Assembly: GCA_015179045.1 (NCBI GenBank)
Contig: WHUZ01000014.1
Span: forward strand, 62,001-126,000
DNA: 64,000 nucleotides
Direction of reading: 5' to 3'
From: Kalaharituber pfeilii
Lineage: Eukaryota > Ascomycota > Pezizomycetes > Pezizales > Pezizaceae
The position numbers and the translations under genes are program-made. This document shows positions 12,304-25,500 of this stretch, in pieces (within the stretch, counting starts at the first letter, position 1; every line of letters starts with the position of its first letter). Under the pieces are notes generated by a model. That model saw only the letters and a list, made by a program, of their open reading frames with translations. It did no database searches and was not told where the DNA came from.

Positions 12304-15231
12304 TCACAGTTCCTCGTTCTTCCCTTCTCTCTTCGCCTCCCCAATATACATCGCAATCGCTCCAGTTAACCTGGACCCATCCACCCCTTCCGTCCCCGCA
12401 TGCGGCATCCCCACCACTAAGTCTTCTACGCCGTCGCCATTAATATCCGCGCTGTATATCGACTCGCCGAATTGCGCCTACAACGGGATTAATTCTAGTC
12501 TTTCAAGGATTAATTCAGTGTAACACCCACCTTCCCTTCTGGCCCCACAAATATCCTCCTCACCTTCACCTCTTCTATTACCTTTCCCCGAGCGACAAGC
12601 TCCTCCACATCAACCCACCACACCACCCCCCTCTCCTCCGCCGCAAAGCCACTCCCCACCCATAACCCCTTTCCACCAACCCTCAATGTCCTCCCAAATC
12701 TCGCAAAGCGCTCTCCATCCCCATCAACCATCTCCACCATCATCTCCACTTTCTCCCCATCTCCATTCCTAACAAACCTATACACCCTCACCATCCCCTT
12801 ACCCCCCTGCTCCCCCGGCGCAGAAACAGCAACCCACTCTTCACCGCTACGAGTTGTACCCACTACAATTGCGTGGCCAAACTCAAGACGACCTTTTACG
12901 CCGGTGGTCTCTGTCTGTTGAGTTTGGGGAGGGGAGATCGTGTACATGAGTTTAAAGTCATTAATGCTATTGTCGAATTTGTAGGCAAAGATTTTGTTGA
13001 TGCCTGGGGCGCCGACGAGCAGTGTCTTGCTGCGCGGGGTAACGGCAAGTGCGGAACCAAAGCGAGGGGCGGGGAGAATGGCGCAGGGGTCTTGAGGGGG
13101 AGTGATGGGAGGCGGAGGGTGGATGGTCCAGGAGGCGAATTCATCTTGATTGTTTGTGGTGGGGCCTGAGGAGTTTGTCTGCACCACAATCCGGATATTG
13201 TCTCTTTTCTCCTTTAGTGGAGTAAGTCGCTCTTCCGCCGTTTTGGAACTGCCAAAGGACTTGATAACCTGCACAAACCCTTCCTGCGGTCTAAAGTACC
13301 ATCTGGGACACCCCTTCGGTGGTGGCCCCTTCCCATCCGACTTTGGACTCCCAACCACCAACTCGCTTCCTTCATCCCCCAGCAGTCTTCCGGACGCAAG
13401 CGTCTCCCCCCACCACTTGACCCCTCTACCGCCCAGCGGTGCGCCAAGAGCCCACATCGTCTGTACCTTCTCCCAGCCTTGAAATATGTCAATTTTGCCT
13501 GCTGGGAAGCGGGTATATGGTGTTTGGTAGCTGAATAATTGGGGGCCCGGGGAGGAGATGGCAAGGTAGGTGTTTGGATCACCATTGCCAGGCGCCCAGG
13601 TGGTGAGGGCGTGGCCAAAGCGAGTATCAGAGGTTGGAGGGGGGGAGGCTGCACCTGTGCTACGAGAGCAAAGAGGATGTAGGAGCGCAGCTTTCTCTGT
13701 CTGGTGTGAGTGGAGCTGACCGATAGCTGGTATTCGCTCCACCAACTGGGAATAGGCAATGACGTAGACGCCACCTGCATTCGGGTCGTAGGAGCTTTCG
13801 GCCTCTAGAGGTGCGGTAACTGCAATGTATGGCTCGCCTGGAATCGGTCCGATCAAGCCTGCAGTCATGCCATGTCCAAACTGAGAGTAAGGGATATATG
13901 TGGAGATTACTGTTGGCTCCTTCCGAAATTCCGGCATCCCGGTATCGGAGTATGGGAGGTACCTTTTTGATAGAGGCTCCGTGTCCGTTTTGAAGTTCGG
14001 GTACTCGTAGGTCTCGACGCCAAATTTGTCGCGCTTGATTAGTTTGATGTCTTTTGTTGCAATCTCAAGTTCCTCAACAGTAGGCCCAGCTGCACTGGTT
14101 TCCGCAAGCCGTATGATGCTACTGATATGATTGTATACAAGCCCACGCCTTTCAAACGTTCGCCTTGGTCGGATAGCCCTGAAGACATCACACAAATCCC
14201 AAGGCCCGTTACCCTCAACATCACTCGGCGTTCCATGCACATACCACTGCGTAAGGTTCGTCCAGCAATATGCTGTGCTACTAGTCATCTCCTCCACACC
14301 ACCCAAATAATATGAATCCAATTCTGTAACCAAGGTCGGACTCTTCTCCGCATATGTATTGTACAATTTTGACCCAATTGACAGCTCCGTCTTCAGGGCT
14401 GCTAGTCCTCGAAGAGTGCACAGTCGCAGCTTCGCTGCCGATACGCGGAGGCCAATGCGGTCATAGACGGCCACAAGGTCGTCAATTGGGATAGTCCAGC
14501 TGGGGGAGATCCAGGATGTGCCGTTGGGGACAGTGAAGCGAGTTGCGAAGATTGCGTCGCCGCCTTCATCAAGGACTTTGTGGGCGTCGGCGAGGTTGCC
14601 GTTGAAGTCGTTCATCGCGATGGCTTTCATTAGGCCGCTGGAAAGGTGGAGGGAGTGCCATGTTACATCTGCAATTGTCAGAGGATAATTGATACAGGAT
14701 GATATGGCAGCAGAGCATACCAGAAACTTGATGTGAACTCATCGCAAAGCCAAAGCTAATCAGCGTTCCGACATGCGCCTTCTCATGCTCATCCAAAGCA
14801 GCGAAGGACGTTTGTTCAGGATTTATCTTTCCATACTTTTCATGGATATAGTCTATCCACGCCTTCTGGAATGGCGGCCAATGTGCGGCTTCGGACCTCT
14901 CGTCTGACCAAAGACAGCTGTAGCCCCAGTCGGGGAAGAAAGCGCCGGCTTGGATAGCTGGGACGCTTTCTGGAGAGCCAATAATCCCGTTGAGGAATTT
15001 GCGGGAATGTTCATAAGCGGGGCTGGTGGAGGGGAGGGAGAAGAGGTGTTGAGCTCGCCGGAAGACTTCATTGTGCACTCTATTGTAGCAAACTACTATT
15101 AGCACGCATGCTTCTAATGGAGTGCAGCTTGTGTCTTACAATATGCCGCAAGCGTCTGCAACGTGAGGGTTGATGGTGGAGATGAGAACAAGAGACCCCA
15201 GGAGCCGTCCTCTGGGAAGGTTCAGCTTCAT
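12304..15231 (-). CDS. Secreted glycosylphosphatidylinositol phospholipase D (GPI-PLD/GPLD1 family)
   Basis: Four exons: 15231-15140, 15079-14721, 14668-12531 and 12477-12304. Introns are 60, 52 and 53 nt, all GT-AG, and splicing gives 920 residues in one frame. The family hydrolyses the inositol-phosphate bond of GPI anchors. MKLNLPRGRLLG begins a signal peptide predicted to end near ADACG, which is the conserved mature start (Cys-Gly). The zinc-phospholipase module follows with VHNEVFRRAQ, FFPDWGYSC, AHWPPF and MSSHQVSDVTWHSL, close in order to animal GPLD1. A beta-propeller of FG-GAP repeats fills the C-terminal half (FGHGMTAG, RFGHALTTW, RFGSALAVT, EFGHAIVV, RFARFG, QFGESIYSADINGDGVEDLVVG). 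The last repeat is recovered only through the small terminal exon. The protein is expected in the secretory pathway, cell wall or outside the cell. Confidence 0.93.
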
Positions 15232-15299
15232 TCTGGGGGTAGCACCTCTTCTAACGACAGGCAAGCCACTCGGGCGGTTGGTGATATCGCCAACAGTTT

Positions 15300-15300
<1 letters not shown>

Positions 15301-15360
<60 letters not shown>
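15301..15360 (+). repeat. G60 homopolymer
   Basis: Sixty uninterrupted G on the plus strand, C60 on the sense strand of GPI-PLD. The exact length should be treated as uncertain, because such tracts are hard to sequence. Confidence 0.9.
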
Positions 15361-15361
<1 letters not shown>

Positions 15362-15538
15362 ATAAAGAGTAAGAGAGTTTTTTTCAAGACAAAAGGCTAC
15401 AGTGGGCGGGGCTTCGCTGAGGCGGTCCAGCTGCCGTCATGTTCCCTCTGGCCGGATGGGATGACCTTGGGGGGGGGCCCGGCAGCATCACGCAAGCCCA
15501 GCACGCATTGGCACATCTGAAATGTACTCGGAGTACTC

Positions 15539-15555
15539 GGGGGGGGGGGGGGGGG
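15539..15555 (+). repeat. G17 homopolymer flanked by TACTCG/ATACTC motifs
   Basis: A run of 17 G between GGAGTACTC and AATACTC, in the GPI-PLD/STN1 intergenic region. Confidence 0.9.
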
Positions 15556-16244
15556 AATACTCAGGCATTAATGTACTCGTACGCCACTCGACAGGGGGGT
15601 CAAACGTGAAGAAGGTATATGATATGATACATATCATAAGACTTTTTGTCAGAACCTTTGTATGGGATTTACACACAAAAATACGACACACGTATTTGTT
15701 AACTGCACGATTGTGGATTTCATTTCATGACTGAAAACTTTGCGTTCGAGCTCAGATTTTCATTTCGCTATTGTACTTGTACAAGGGGTTGTGACTGGGA
15801 AATGGAAAACAAGTGTATTTGTATTACAGTACATAACAAACAGGCGGGCTCTACTCCGTATCCTAAGCGCTTCTGATAACTTATGGCACCCCTATCATAC
15901 AGTAGTCATCCCCCCGAGAGCAGCATCATATGCATACTGTAGAGTACTATGCATATGCAGTAGGGTCCAGGCGGGCGATGCAGGCCAAATGCGTCTACCG
16001 TCTCGTGACTGCTAGTATGTATCATAGTCTCATATGCGTTCCTCCGCTGCGACGGCACGATGCAGCGCATGCATGCCGGGCCCCGTGAGCGCGCGGTGCA
16101 GCCCGCGACTCAGGCCCGCCACAGCGCGTCTTCTTGCTGTTGCAGTGGCCGCAGCTCCACGTCCGCCCCCCCCCCCCAGCCAAGCCACTTGGCACACCCC
16201 CCCCCCCCATATGATACGCATTCCACGACAAACGGAACCAACAC

Positions 16245-16245
<1 letters not shown>

Positions 16246-16290
<45 letters not shown>
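16246..16290 (+). repeat. C45 homopolymer
   Basis: Forty-five C on the plus strand, ending 112 nt before the STN1 start codon; shorter C-runs (12-13) lie on both sides. Confidence 0.9.
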
Positions 16291-16292
<2 letters not shown>

Positions 16293-16402
16293 GAGCAGAC
16301 ACGGATACCAGCAAACCCCCCCACCCCAACCCCCCCCCCCCCAGCGACACCCGGAAAAGACCTTGAACTGGCACGAGCACGAGGCCAAATGACAAAAATT
16401 CG

Positions 16403-18602
16403 ATGACAGACACTCCCAGCGTTCCCAACGTGCGGCAGGAAATCCCGCAGAATCCCAGCGGCAGCGAGTCGAAGCAAGCGCAGCAGCAGCAGCCGCTGAC
16501 ACACTACGGGAAAGCCTTCTTTCACCTGTCAAAGGCCTACAATAGCTGGGCGAAGCTTACGGCCACTGATGTTTTTCGCCTGCAAACCCGTCCAGGCTTT
16601 GAAGGTACAGAAAGGACCAGACTGCGAACTTTTTAGAGCTTGTGCTGAGTTTTGCTGGCGTCTCCCAAGCAGGTCAAAATATTTACTTTTTTCTCAACCA
16701 TCCCATCAGATGGGTGAGGTTGGTAGGGGTAATAATCGGCTTCGACCAGTTTGAAACAAGAAAGCTGATTTACTGTAATCACCCTTCTGCCACATTTTGC
16801 GCATGTATCCTGACACTGGAGTTGCCATAGTGGACGATGGAAGCGGGCAAACGATTAGTGTCATCTACTTTGAGCCGAAACCTGACGCGCCAGGTACGCA
16901 AAATGGTACCTCTTCAGCTCACTCGGCGCCCGTCGACTTTCGTAACATCGATCTCCATTCAGTTGTGAAAGTGAAAGGGGAAATCGAAGAGTACAGGGGC
17001 GAGAGGCAAATCAAGCTTCGTAAGATTGGTACACTATTCATGATCTTCTTTGTTTCATGGGGAATGAAATCGAAAACTAATTTCTTAGAGTTACTGAAAG
17101 ATACCAATGCGGAAGTGGACGCGTGGGCTTCAGGGACCAAATTTAAAAGAGACGTCTTGCTCAAGCCATGGGTAATTCCAGAAAAAGAGGTTCAAAAGGT
17201 CAAGCGGAAGCTGGAATCGGACCAAGAGGAATGCACCTCAAAGAAACGAAAACTGGAGCCTATAGTGCACGAGACTTCCATTTCGAGCACTCAAGAAGAG
17301 CAGAAACCCAAGAAATTCTGGGGCCGACGCAGGGAAAAACGTTCCCAGCCCTTCTCAAACAAACTCGACATTGTACCGGAAAACGCTCCCTCACTGAGTG
17401 ATGTGAAAAGGTCCCACGAAAATGTTGTGCCTCAAGATAGGAAGCTCAAAAGGTCTTTATCAGATGTGCCCCCACAAAAGGAGCTCAAAAGGTCTCGGAT
17501 GGGCAATGCGTCAGATCCACTTCCTGCTAGCTCCAGCAAAAAGATTAAAAGGGTACGAGAGGAAGAACCGGAATCAGAGGATCGAAAAAAGATCAAAATG
17601 GAATCAATCGATACAATTGCTGACCGTAAGCGTATACAAGAAATTTTGCAGCAACGGGAGAATCTGGAAATTGCCGCAGCGAGAGAGGGCAAGCAGATTG
17701 ATTATGCAAAGCACGGGACGCGTGCAAAGGAGAGATTGAAATCTGGCGAGTCTTCCCGCCCCAATTCTAAATCCTCAAGTTCCAGCCGGCGTCCCTTGTC
17801 TCGCAGCAACTCCCAACAAACAGTCGAAGACTCTGGCTTCTCTCAGAGCAAGCCTGTTGGTACGAAGCCGACTGCTTTGTCAAGAGACTCCAAGCAAATG
17901 CGAGCTGACCATAACGGGAAGCTTGAGAAATCATCACAAAGGTCGCTTCCGACACCATCATCTCCACCGGATCCAAATTTCTATACCTACCGCAAACTAA
18001 AGTTGGTGATTTTGCGCCGGATTCACTCTACTTCGATGACACAATTCACGATTGCAAGCCTTCGTCTCATTCCAGAAATTGAAACATATGCCACAAAAGT
18101 TGCACTCGCACAACACTATAAGGAAAATGCAACAAAATCAAAAAATGTATCTCTGTCTGCTCTGGTTTTCAGGACATATTGTGATATTTTACAGACGCTC
18201 GTCGAGGATGGTAATATTATCCGCGTGCCTCCATACACTTCACACGCATATGTTGCTGTTGGAAAATGGAATCTGGGAGATTTGATTGAGGAGGAGATGG
18301 CTGCAGTGAAGAAGTGTGCAGCAAGGAAAGCTGAGCAGGGAGAGAAGGATTCGCGAAGGCCTACTTATCCAAGTGGAAGTAATTCGGGGACAAAGAAGTT
18401 GGCTGTCAGAAGCATATGGTTGAAGGCGAAGACCAAGGGACGAGGTTGGGAGGGTGTTACAAAAGGTGTCGTAGCAGACATTGTGAAGGAAGTACTAGAA
18501 GCGGAGGGTGGATGGACGGATGTTGGAAGGGGGCTATGGCAATGGGACCCATGTGGTGATGCAGCAGGATATATCTATGGATTTCGAGGCGCTGGGATAT
18601 AA
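16403..18602 (+). CDS. STN1: CST telomere-capping complex subunit Stn1
   Basis: Four exons: 16403-16604, 16673-16774, 16831-17019 and 17089-18602, 668 residues. Stn1 works with Ten1 (and Ctc1/Cdc13 or its equivalent) to bind telomeric single-stranded DNA and control fill-in synthesis. The N-terminal OB-fold is assembled across exons: WAKLTATDVFRL, RPGFEGQNIYFFLNHPIRWV, RLVGVIIG, LIYLDDGSGQTISVIYF, VVKVKGEIEEYRGERQIKL, LLKDTNAEVDAW. A long Lys/Ser/Glu-rich linker with nuclear-localisation-like KKRK blocks covers about 190-410. A C-terminal region, probably winged-helix, contains FRTYCDILQTLVEDGNIIRV and VTKGVVADIVKEVLE. The third intron (17020-17088, 69 nt, GTAAGA donor, ACTAAT branch) has no stop in frame, so retention would add 23 hydrophobic residues to the OB-fold. 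Confidence 0.92.
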
Positions 18603-18900
18603 GGTTTTCAGGTTGAATCGATAAGTTGGGGATATATGGGCCGGATTTAGAAATCATGAGTTGGAATTCAAACTTTGGGTCGGCAGTGAGGCTCTGGGTG
18701 TGCCACGTCAATTGAGTGGCGAGGGTTCAAGTAAGGAATGGATGGTTTTGGCCTTGACGGTTGCGGAATGGATGGCTTAGGAATTAGGCGGATTCGGGGT
18801 TAGGTGATTGAAGGATTGGATTGTGCGGGAATAGGAATTGACGGTTTAGGATTTGGGGGGTGCAGGGATTGATGCATTCGGATAAGTTAAGGTTTGGGCA
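18603..18900 (+). other. G-rich, C-poor tract immediately 3' of STN1
   Basis: In 18721-18900 I count about 73 G and 14 C. GGAATGGATGG occurs twice, and GG pairs occur every 4-8 bases. It may be the STN1 3' UTR or a degenerate G-rich minisatellite. Confidence 0.6.
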
Positions 18901-19183
18901 TGATGGGATTTGTTTCTTCTCCGGACTGCATCGGGTTGTATTTCAATATTTTGCTTCTCGCGTTGGGTCTTGGACTGTATATTACTTTTTTTTTTTTGTA
19001 TATAGTTTGCTTTCTGTGCATTGCCATGGAGCAAAGGGGTATGTTGGGTTGCACTTTTATCTCAAAATATACCAGTCACACTTTCTAATTCACGTTAACT
19101 CCTGACACCTGATTAGTATTAGTACTTTACCCTGAGGTGACTAATATCATGCCTAGTCATGACTTGCGCAAACTGTAACAACC

Positions 19184-19215
<32 letters not shown>

Positions 19216-19417
19216 AAAATGAAAAGGAAAATAAATTTAGTCGTACCATTGTAAGATTTGGTAACCCCCCCCCCCCCGCCCCCCCGGCGTTTTCATTTAA
19301 TTTATTTTCCTGTTCCTTCAGTTAACCCTACTATCAGTCTCGTAAAACTACCACACTCGCTTAACATAGTTTACCCTGAAAATCACCCCCCTCTCTCATC
19401 AAAAGCAAAAAGCAAAC

Positions 19418-19451
<34 letters not shown>

Positions 19452-19547
19452 AAGTTGAAGTTTCGCGTGATAGGGTTCACTAAACTTGACCAAAAAAAAG
19501 TAGCTATACAATATACATGTAGGTAGTACCCCCCCCCCCCCCCCCCC
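19184..19547 (+). repeat. Cluster of homopolymers: A28, C13, A31, C19
   Basis: A28 at 19184-19211, C13 at 19265-19277 followed after one G by C7, A31 at 19419-19449, and C19 at 19529-19547. They alternate within 364 bp and lie inside no gene. Confidence 0.9.
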
Positions 19548-22500
19548 GGAACAGCTCAAACCTGGATAAAAATCTTTACAATAATTATCGTTACTTACTA
19601 GGTAACTTTTTTCCCGTGCCCGGCCCGGGAAAGATCAGATGCTACATAACTTGCAATACGTAAAGTGGGGTAACATATATATATGCATATTGTGTAGAGA
19701 ACATCATGAACCCGTCCTCGTTTTACGTCTTGCCTTTACATCTCCCAGTCCAGTACCTGCTGTGTGGCCCGGGGGGGCTCGACCCATTGCCAGGGCCGGT
19801 ACAATAGCTCTTGTAAACTGACCTACGGGGCGTGCATGTTGTCTTACCTGTAAAGTGACTCTCTCAGGTTGCAAGTACTGTATATGCATAAAATATATAT
19901 GATATAAATAGAACTCTCAACACCTTCTCCCCTCCTCCTCGTCCTCCTCCTCCCCGCACGCAACGGCTCCAGCCGTATTGTAGCCATGTACGTATATCAT
20001 ATATCAAGTACTAACCTACAGCTGGCCTGCGTTGCACCTGGGCACAGGTAGCATGAAACCGCGTTAACGGTAGCCCATACGCACCTTAGTATACATGCTA
20101 ATCTACACAAGACTATATATGCCAGTCCAAATCCAATCCAAAGTCCTCTCGCGGGATGCGTGCCTGCAGATGTTGAGCTAGATTGTTCACGACCACCAAT
20201 CTGCCGCTGCTGCACGGCACGAGTTCAGGAGCAGGCCATACATGGAACACCAGTGCTTTTGGCAGCTCAACCCACGTGCACGTGCTCCAGCAGCTCCAGC
20301 ACCGTTATTGGCCAACGCTATAGGATATTCTGTGCATAAGTAATTAGCTATAGCCCCGTGGCCGTCGAGATAGAACTTCCAAACCTCTCAGGCTGGCAAT
20401 GGAGGCAGCACTGGTGGTGGATCGAAAGCATCAGATAACCACTATATTAGCCTAGTGCTTATGTAGCTTGCTTGCGGTGCCGTATCATATCATAAGTAGT
20501 CCAAACTAGTACGTAGTAGTGTGTGCACATGCTTCCTTACCCCACAGGGCCCATCAGTTAGACTATGATACTGTATGATAGCGGCAGTGGTGAGACGAGA
20601 ATTGAGTCGGCGCCCATTAGGACCCGGCCGCGGCGGCCGGCGGGCCAAGTCGCCTATGGCATGAGACTAGTTCTCTAGGATGCCCAGGGAGCGTCAGCAA
20701 CTGTATCATAGCAGGCACAATCAAAACAAAGTACCTCTCCGGGCCCATAGTCCCTTCCTTCCCGCCGTGCATGCATGCATGCATAATCCTGCTCCCGCTC
20801 CAGGCCAAATCATCCCCCAACCTCCAGAGCGGTTGTACCCAGGCCAGATCAGGATCACACAGGATCACATATAGCTGCTTCCGGCTGTGAAATCCAGGAA
20901 ACTACTCTCTTACCATGACCATCTGGATCTCGTGCCACCGTCCGCTAATTTACATCGTATCTAGATTCTAGATCCTAGCTCGACAGAATGAAACAAAACG
21001 TTAATTGACAGTCTCACTCCATCTCACTCTCCAGCCCAAGATTGTAGCTATGTACTTCTCATCAGTAAACATCTGCTGCAGCGCTGCAGCACATGTACAC
21101 CCGTCCCGCGTCATTCAGTCTAAATCAAGAGTTTATTTAGCCCAACAATTTCAACTTCACATTAGACAATTATGTTGCAATAATGCATTTGATTCCACAG
21201 TAGATATCGCTGAACTTTCCGAGCCGTCCCAACCAGCAGTGTCTACCAATACGTATCTTAATCCTAAATCATCCATACCCTAAGTTGCCAACAGCTCAAG
21301 AGCACTGCACCCCGCCCAAAACAGCCTCAGCACACGTGCTCCTACCCCCAGTCCCACCAGACGTACTCCGTGGTCCCCATCTCCATATGTAATCCAGAAG
21401 CAGCTCTACAAACAAAGCAGCACAACGCCAACCGGCTTTCTCCTATGATTACCAGAGTCACCCCCACTTCCGTCAAGCAGTGTTACCACGCCAGTACCCC
21501 TTACACGTAACTCTGAATCCGCAAGTATAATGCAGGGCCTGGAACCTAAATTTTACCCCATAAATTCCGACTGCAGGGTCCATCGAAGAACATTGAATTC
21601 AATGCAAGGGCTTGCCATACCATGTTAAAACGCATGCAACCCAGAAACTTTTCAACACTTGCATCCCGCATATGAATGCAGCAATGGTTGCTTCTTTCTT
21701 ATCCACCTTTGGTTACCAAAAGTCCGGAAGAGTCGGAGGGTTCGATTCACTCAATGAATGACAGATCATGCCATGTAGTGCACTCTCCTGAACGGCCTCG
21801 TTGAAATCTTCAGTCAGAGATAAACTCGCTGAACCAATAGTTAGGTACCAGTGCCTCACTTCAGCCGTGGACATCCCTTAACCGTTCCATGACTACTTCC
21901 CCGTAACCTTTCTCATTATCAGCTCATCCTCCGCATGAAGGCCAGTCTGTATTTTGATTGACATGCTGTTCATTGCTTTTTCACTGCTATATTAGGAATT
22001 CTCCTCCTCTTTAACATCCAGGTGAGCTCCGAGCCCAATTGCAAATAATAGGTATGAGGCATATCTTCCCCACTCGCTAACAATATTCCCCGCTTTTTCT
22101 GCCGTTCCCAAGGCAATGAGGTAAAGCAACCCCCATGCCGAATGTAGAAAAAGAAATACCCATGCCTTCCCCAGTCTGCATGTATCCTGCAGCAATTACA
22201 ATGTTACGCCGTCAAATTCGTTATATCCCGATTTCTTATGCCACTAGCTACTAATCCAACTAGAACGGCTTACCATGGATCACACCAGGTAAATCACTGC
22301 AACTGCCCGTTTCGTGATTGGCATGGATATGAGGTTCGAGGGAGCGTGAGCCATATTAGGGCCAAAACTCAGGCGCAGAGCCATGGGTATTACAGTGTAA
22401 AAAGAAAAGAAACAAAAAACGTATGCTAAAAGAAAAGAGAAATGCGGAGAACTGAAAGAAGAAATATCCATCCACACGTCGACTGTCATCGCCGAGAGGT

Positions 22501-25500
22501 GAAGGGATTCCCTATCCACGCGGGAAGGTTCCAATTTCCCACGATTGGTCAATAAAAATATCAAATGGGATGATCATGGAATTCTCCTAAGGCGCACATC
22601 AAAGATACCTAGAAAAAAGCATAGTTCTCACCGTTGTTTTTCCATCTACCTTTGGTACCTTGAATCGTGAAATTTCCACAAATTGGTCATCCGTATCTTT
22701 ATTATTGTTCTCTTTCTGTCCTTTCGACGAGGCAACCTCATTGCTTTCAATTTTCCATGCCCAAGTCTCAATATACCAGAGCACGGTCACACCTTGAGCA
22801 TGCGCACATGTGTATCAGGATCGAGGTGGTGATGTCCATCTGGCGTTTGTTGTCTGCAATTGCGCAGGGACACGTCACTTGGGGGATGTTGGAAACCAGA
22901 CGGCGAGAAAAAGCAAACAGTAACTGAATAGACGAAGCATATTGCTTAACTCACTATACCAGATCCAGAAGCGGACACTAAGAATAAAACATCATGTTAG
23001 CTGATGATCAACTTGTTAAGAAACCTATCATGATTAGATATATGGAATGTGTCTGACCCAATGATCGATGCCCGCTAGGGGGATGAGGACAACGTGGACC
23101 GATTGAGAGGGGCAACTGAAGGCCCAGGATCACAAAATAGAAGGATATAATAGTGAAATAGAAGCATATGCAATTGTGGTTACCATATGCGTGGAGGATT
23201 GTGATTCCCGTTACTACCAACCGACCTCGAGCCACTGCAGTTCCTAAATGCCTATAGTTTTCTTCAGAATGAGATACGTAACTCTTCCACGGAGTGTCAT
23301 TGGGGTACTTCTTAAGCCATCCTAAAAAAAGGTGACTAAATAGCTGTTGATCCTCTCTCGCCGGCTTTAGTACAGTCAAATTTGTAAAAGTAAACTGAGT
23401 GACGCTGATATCCAGTACCCCACGTTCCAGAAGACGACGTTAGGTATGTTTCAAGCTTACATGCAAGTAACTCGCACTTGTAAGCAAGCAGAAAACTATG
23501 GTGCAGATACTTTTGTATGATTATCCAGACGCTAATCCCGGATCCGTTGGGCTGCTGTGTCCGCAATCTTACATGATTGTATATGAGCTATGACTTGAGG
23601 GAACAGCTGGCAGTAACCAAGCTTCTACAGGTAATGATCATGTTAGCTCTTTCTGTTCTCCTCCAGGTTGTACTTAGCGATTCAAAGAATAGAAGGAGGA
23701 AAAATTTGTTCGGCACTACCTAATGAATTGAAGTTTAGACCAATAGTGCGCATGTATGCAACCACATGGTGGTGGATGTATTCATATGCATGTACCAGTG
23801 ATTGGTTCTGACTTCTGATCTGATGCATGCAGGTAAGGACTGCATAGGCCAGCAAATCATGAGACCACATGATGTATCTTCGCCGACCTAGTAAATTCTG
23901 TAGACCTTCAAATTCCCTGTCAGGACATTATGAGCATCGGGCTTATGCAGCTAATGCAACCTCTGTTGTCACCAGTCAACGTAAATATTTGTGATTTGAT
24001 GCATGGCAAAATTGGAGCGCTGGACCGCAAACACCCACCAAACCCAATGCTTTCCTCTAGATCCAAGTGCAGTTCAGCACCTGTACATGTTTCCCTAGAG
24101 TATTCCATGGTTTCGGCCAGAAAGCAGATTGGAGACGAAAGGTGCAGGAAAGGAAGAGCGACAGAAGCCCAGTACAGTGATCAAGGCTGCAGCCCAGACC
24201 CTTACCGACACGAACACTGGGAAGCACGACGTGTCCATCTGTCACCCCAAACCGAGTGGGAAAATGTCATTTGTCCCTGGGGCCTGATTTCCCACAAGTT
24301 CGCCCATCCATATTCTTTTTTCTTCATTCATTTGCTCTTTCTTTCTCTCAGATGACCCCTTCCTATCGCCCTGCCGATCATCCTGGTCCTCTTGATTCTG
24401 CTCCCCTTCTGTCACCGATGCTCTTCGACATGGAATGCAGAAAAAAATAAAATAAAATAAAATAATAAAAGATGGAGAAGAAAGACGATCAATGATGCAA
24501 TGGAGAGGACAGCATTTGAACTATGTGGACCCAGAATTGAGCTGGTGCATGTATGCCGGTCAGAGATACTTTGCTCCTCTTCTTTCTAACCTGTTGTGAC
24601 CTACACCTGGAGCTATGGAGCTGTGGAGCTATGGTTCCTGCTTCATGTTGCTAGATGTGCGCGATTGCGTGCGTGGGGTTCCCTCTCCGTACAACACCAG
24701 TCTTTCTCACAGAGGGTTGCATGAACTGCACAGTTCGGTGCCGTAAGGCAATTAAGGTAAGGTGGGGGCAAGGCATGTTAGGATGAGGAGAGGAAATGTT
24801 GAGCGTTGAGTGGCCGAGGGCTCTGAAGGAGCTGTAGATACTGGGGGTGGCACTCAGTGAAGGGAACGTTCATGCGAGGCACGCTGGACGGGCCACGGGC
24901 GGGGCGTATCCCATTTGGGCAGTCAATAGCGACTAGCTACTCCGGTCACGCGCGCGGCATTCGATTCCATGATATAGCTGGCTCTGGCTTCAATCAAAAG
25001 GCCGAGGGCGGGACGTTGCTTCATAGTGTTTCGAGGAGGTAGCCGCGGCCGATGGCGCGGTGCCACTGGGCCTGGGGTCGTGCCAGCAAGGCCTCACGTT
25101 ATGCTATTCACGCATATGCGCATCGATTCGCATGCTTATGGTTTCGTGTATGTATGAAATATACGGGGCAGAGGGTGGAGCAAGTAGGTATGTTGATACT
25201 AGTACTGAGTGCTGTATTATTTGATGGCAAGTTTAATTGCAGTTGGAAAAGCTTCCATTCTCTGCCTCGCAGTGGGGGGTGCCTGCTGCGGAGACCGGAG
25301 ATCTATATCAAGTATCAGTGGCAAGCACGGACAGATCTGAGTAGTATGTGGACACCGCACACCCATATTGGCGTATTGGCGTGTCCAGAGATATCGATGT
25401 TACTACGTGGGAGGTCGATGTGCCCCGTTAATTTGGATCCGAGCAGCGCAGTAACATCATCATGGTTCACGTTAAATGTGATGGCCCAGCTTGGGGCAGT

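Larger units (their letters stand above)
15232..16402. promoter_or_regulatory. Divergent promoter region of GPI-PLD and STN1 with G60 and C45 tracts
   Basis: This 1.17 kb separates two divergent start codons. It contains G60 (15301-15360), G17 (15539-15555), C13 and C12 runs near 16168-16208, C45 (16246-16290) and C12 near 16331-16342. Each gene therefore has a very long poly-C run on its own sense strand shortly before its start, 70 nt for GPI-PLD and 112 nt for STN1. No TATA box stands out. Confidence 0.5.

Noticed and set aside
15136..15387. Poly-Pro and poly-Gly proteins encoded across the G60 tract
   Set aside because: Artefacts of translating a homopolymer; the real coding part here is the GPI-PLD signal-peptide exon starting at 15231.
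18770..18870. Telomere-like TTAGG words after STN1
   Set aside because: They are irregular and interrupted, with no tandem TTAGGG array, so this is not an interstitial telomere.
21992..23379. Successive hydrophobic minus-strand open frames that might be exons of a membrane protein
   Set aside because: The frames are only 60-120 codons, several linking segments contain stops, the splice sites needed were not convincing, and no family motif appears. Chance is as likely.
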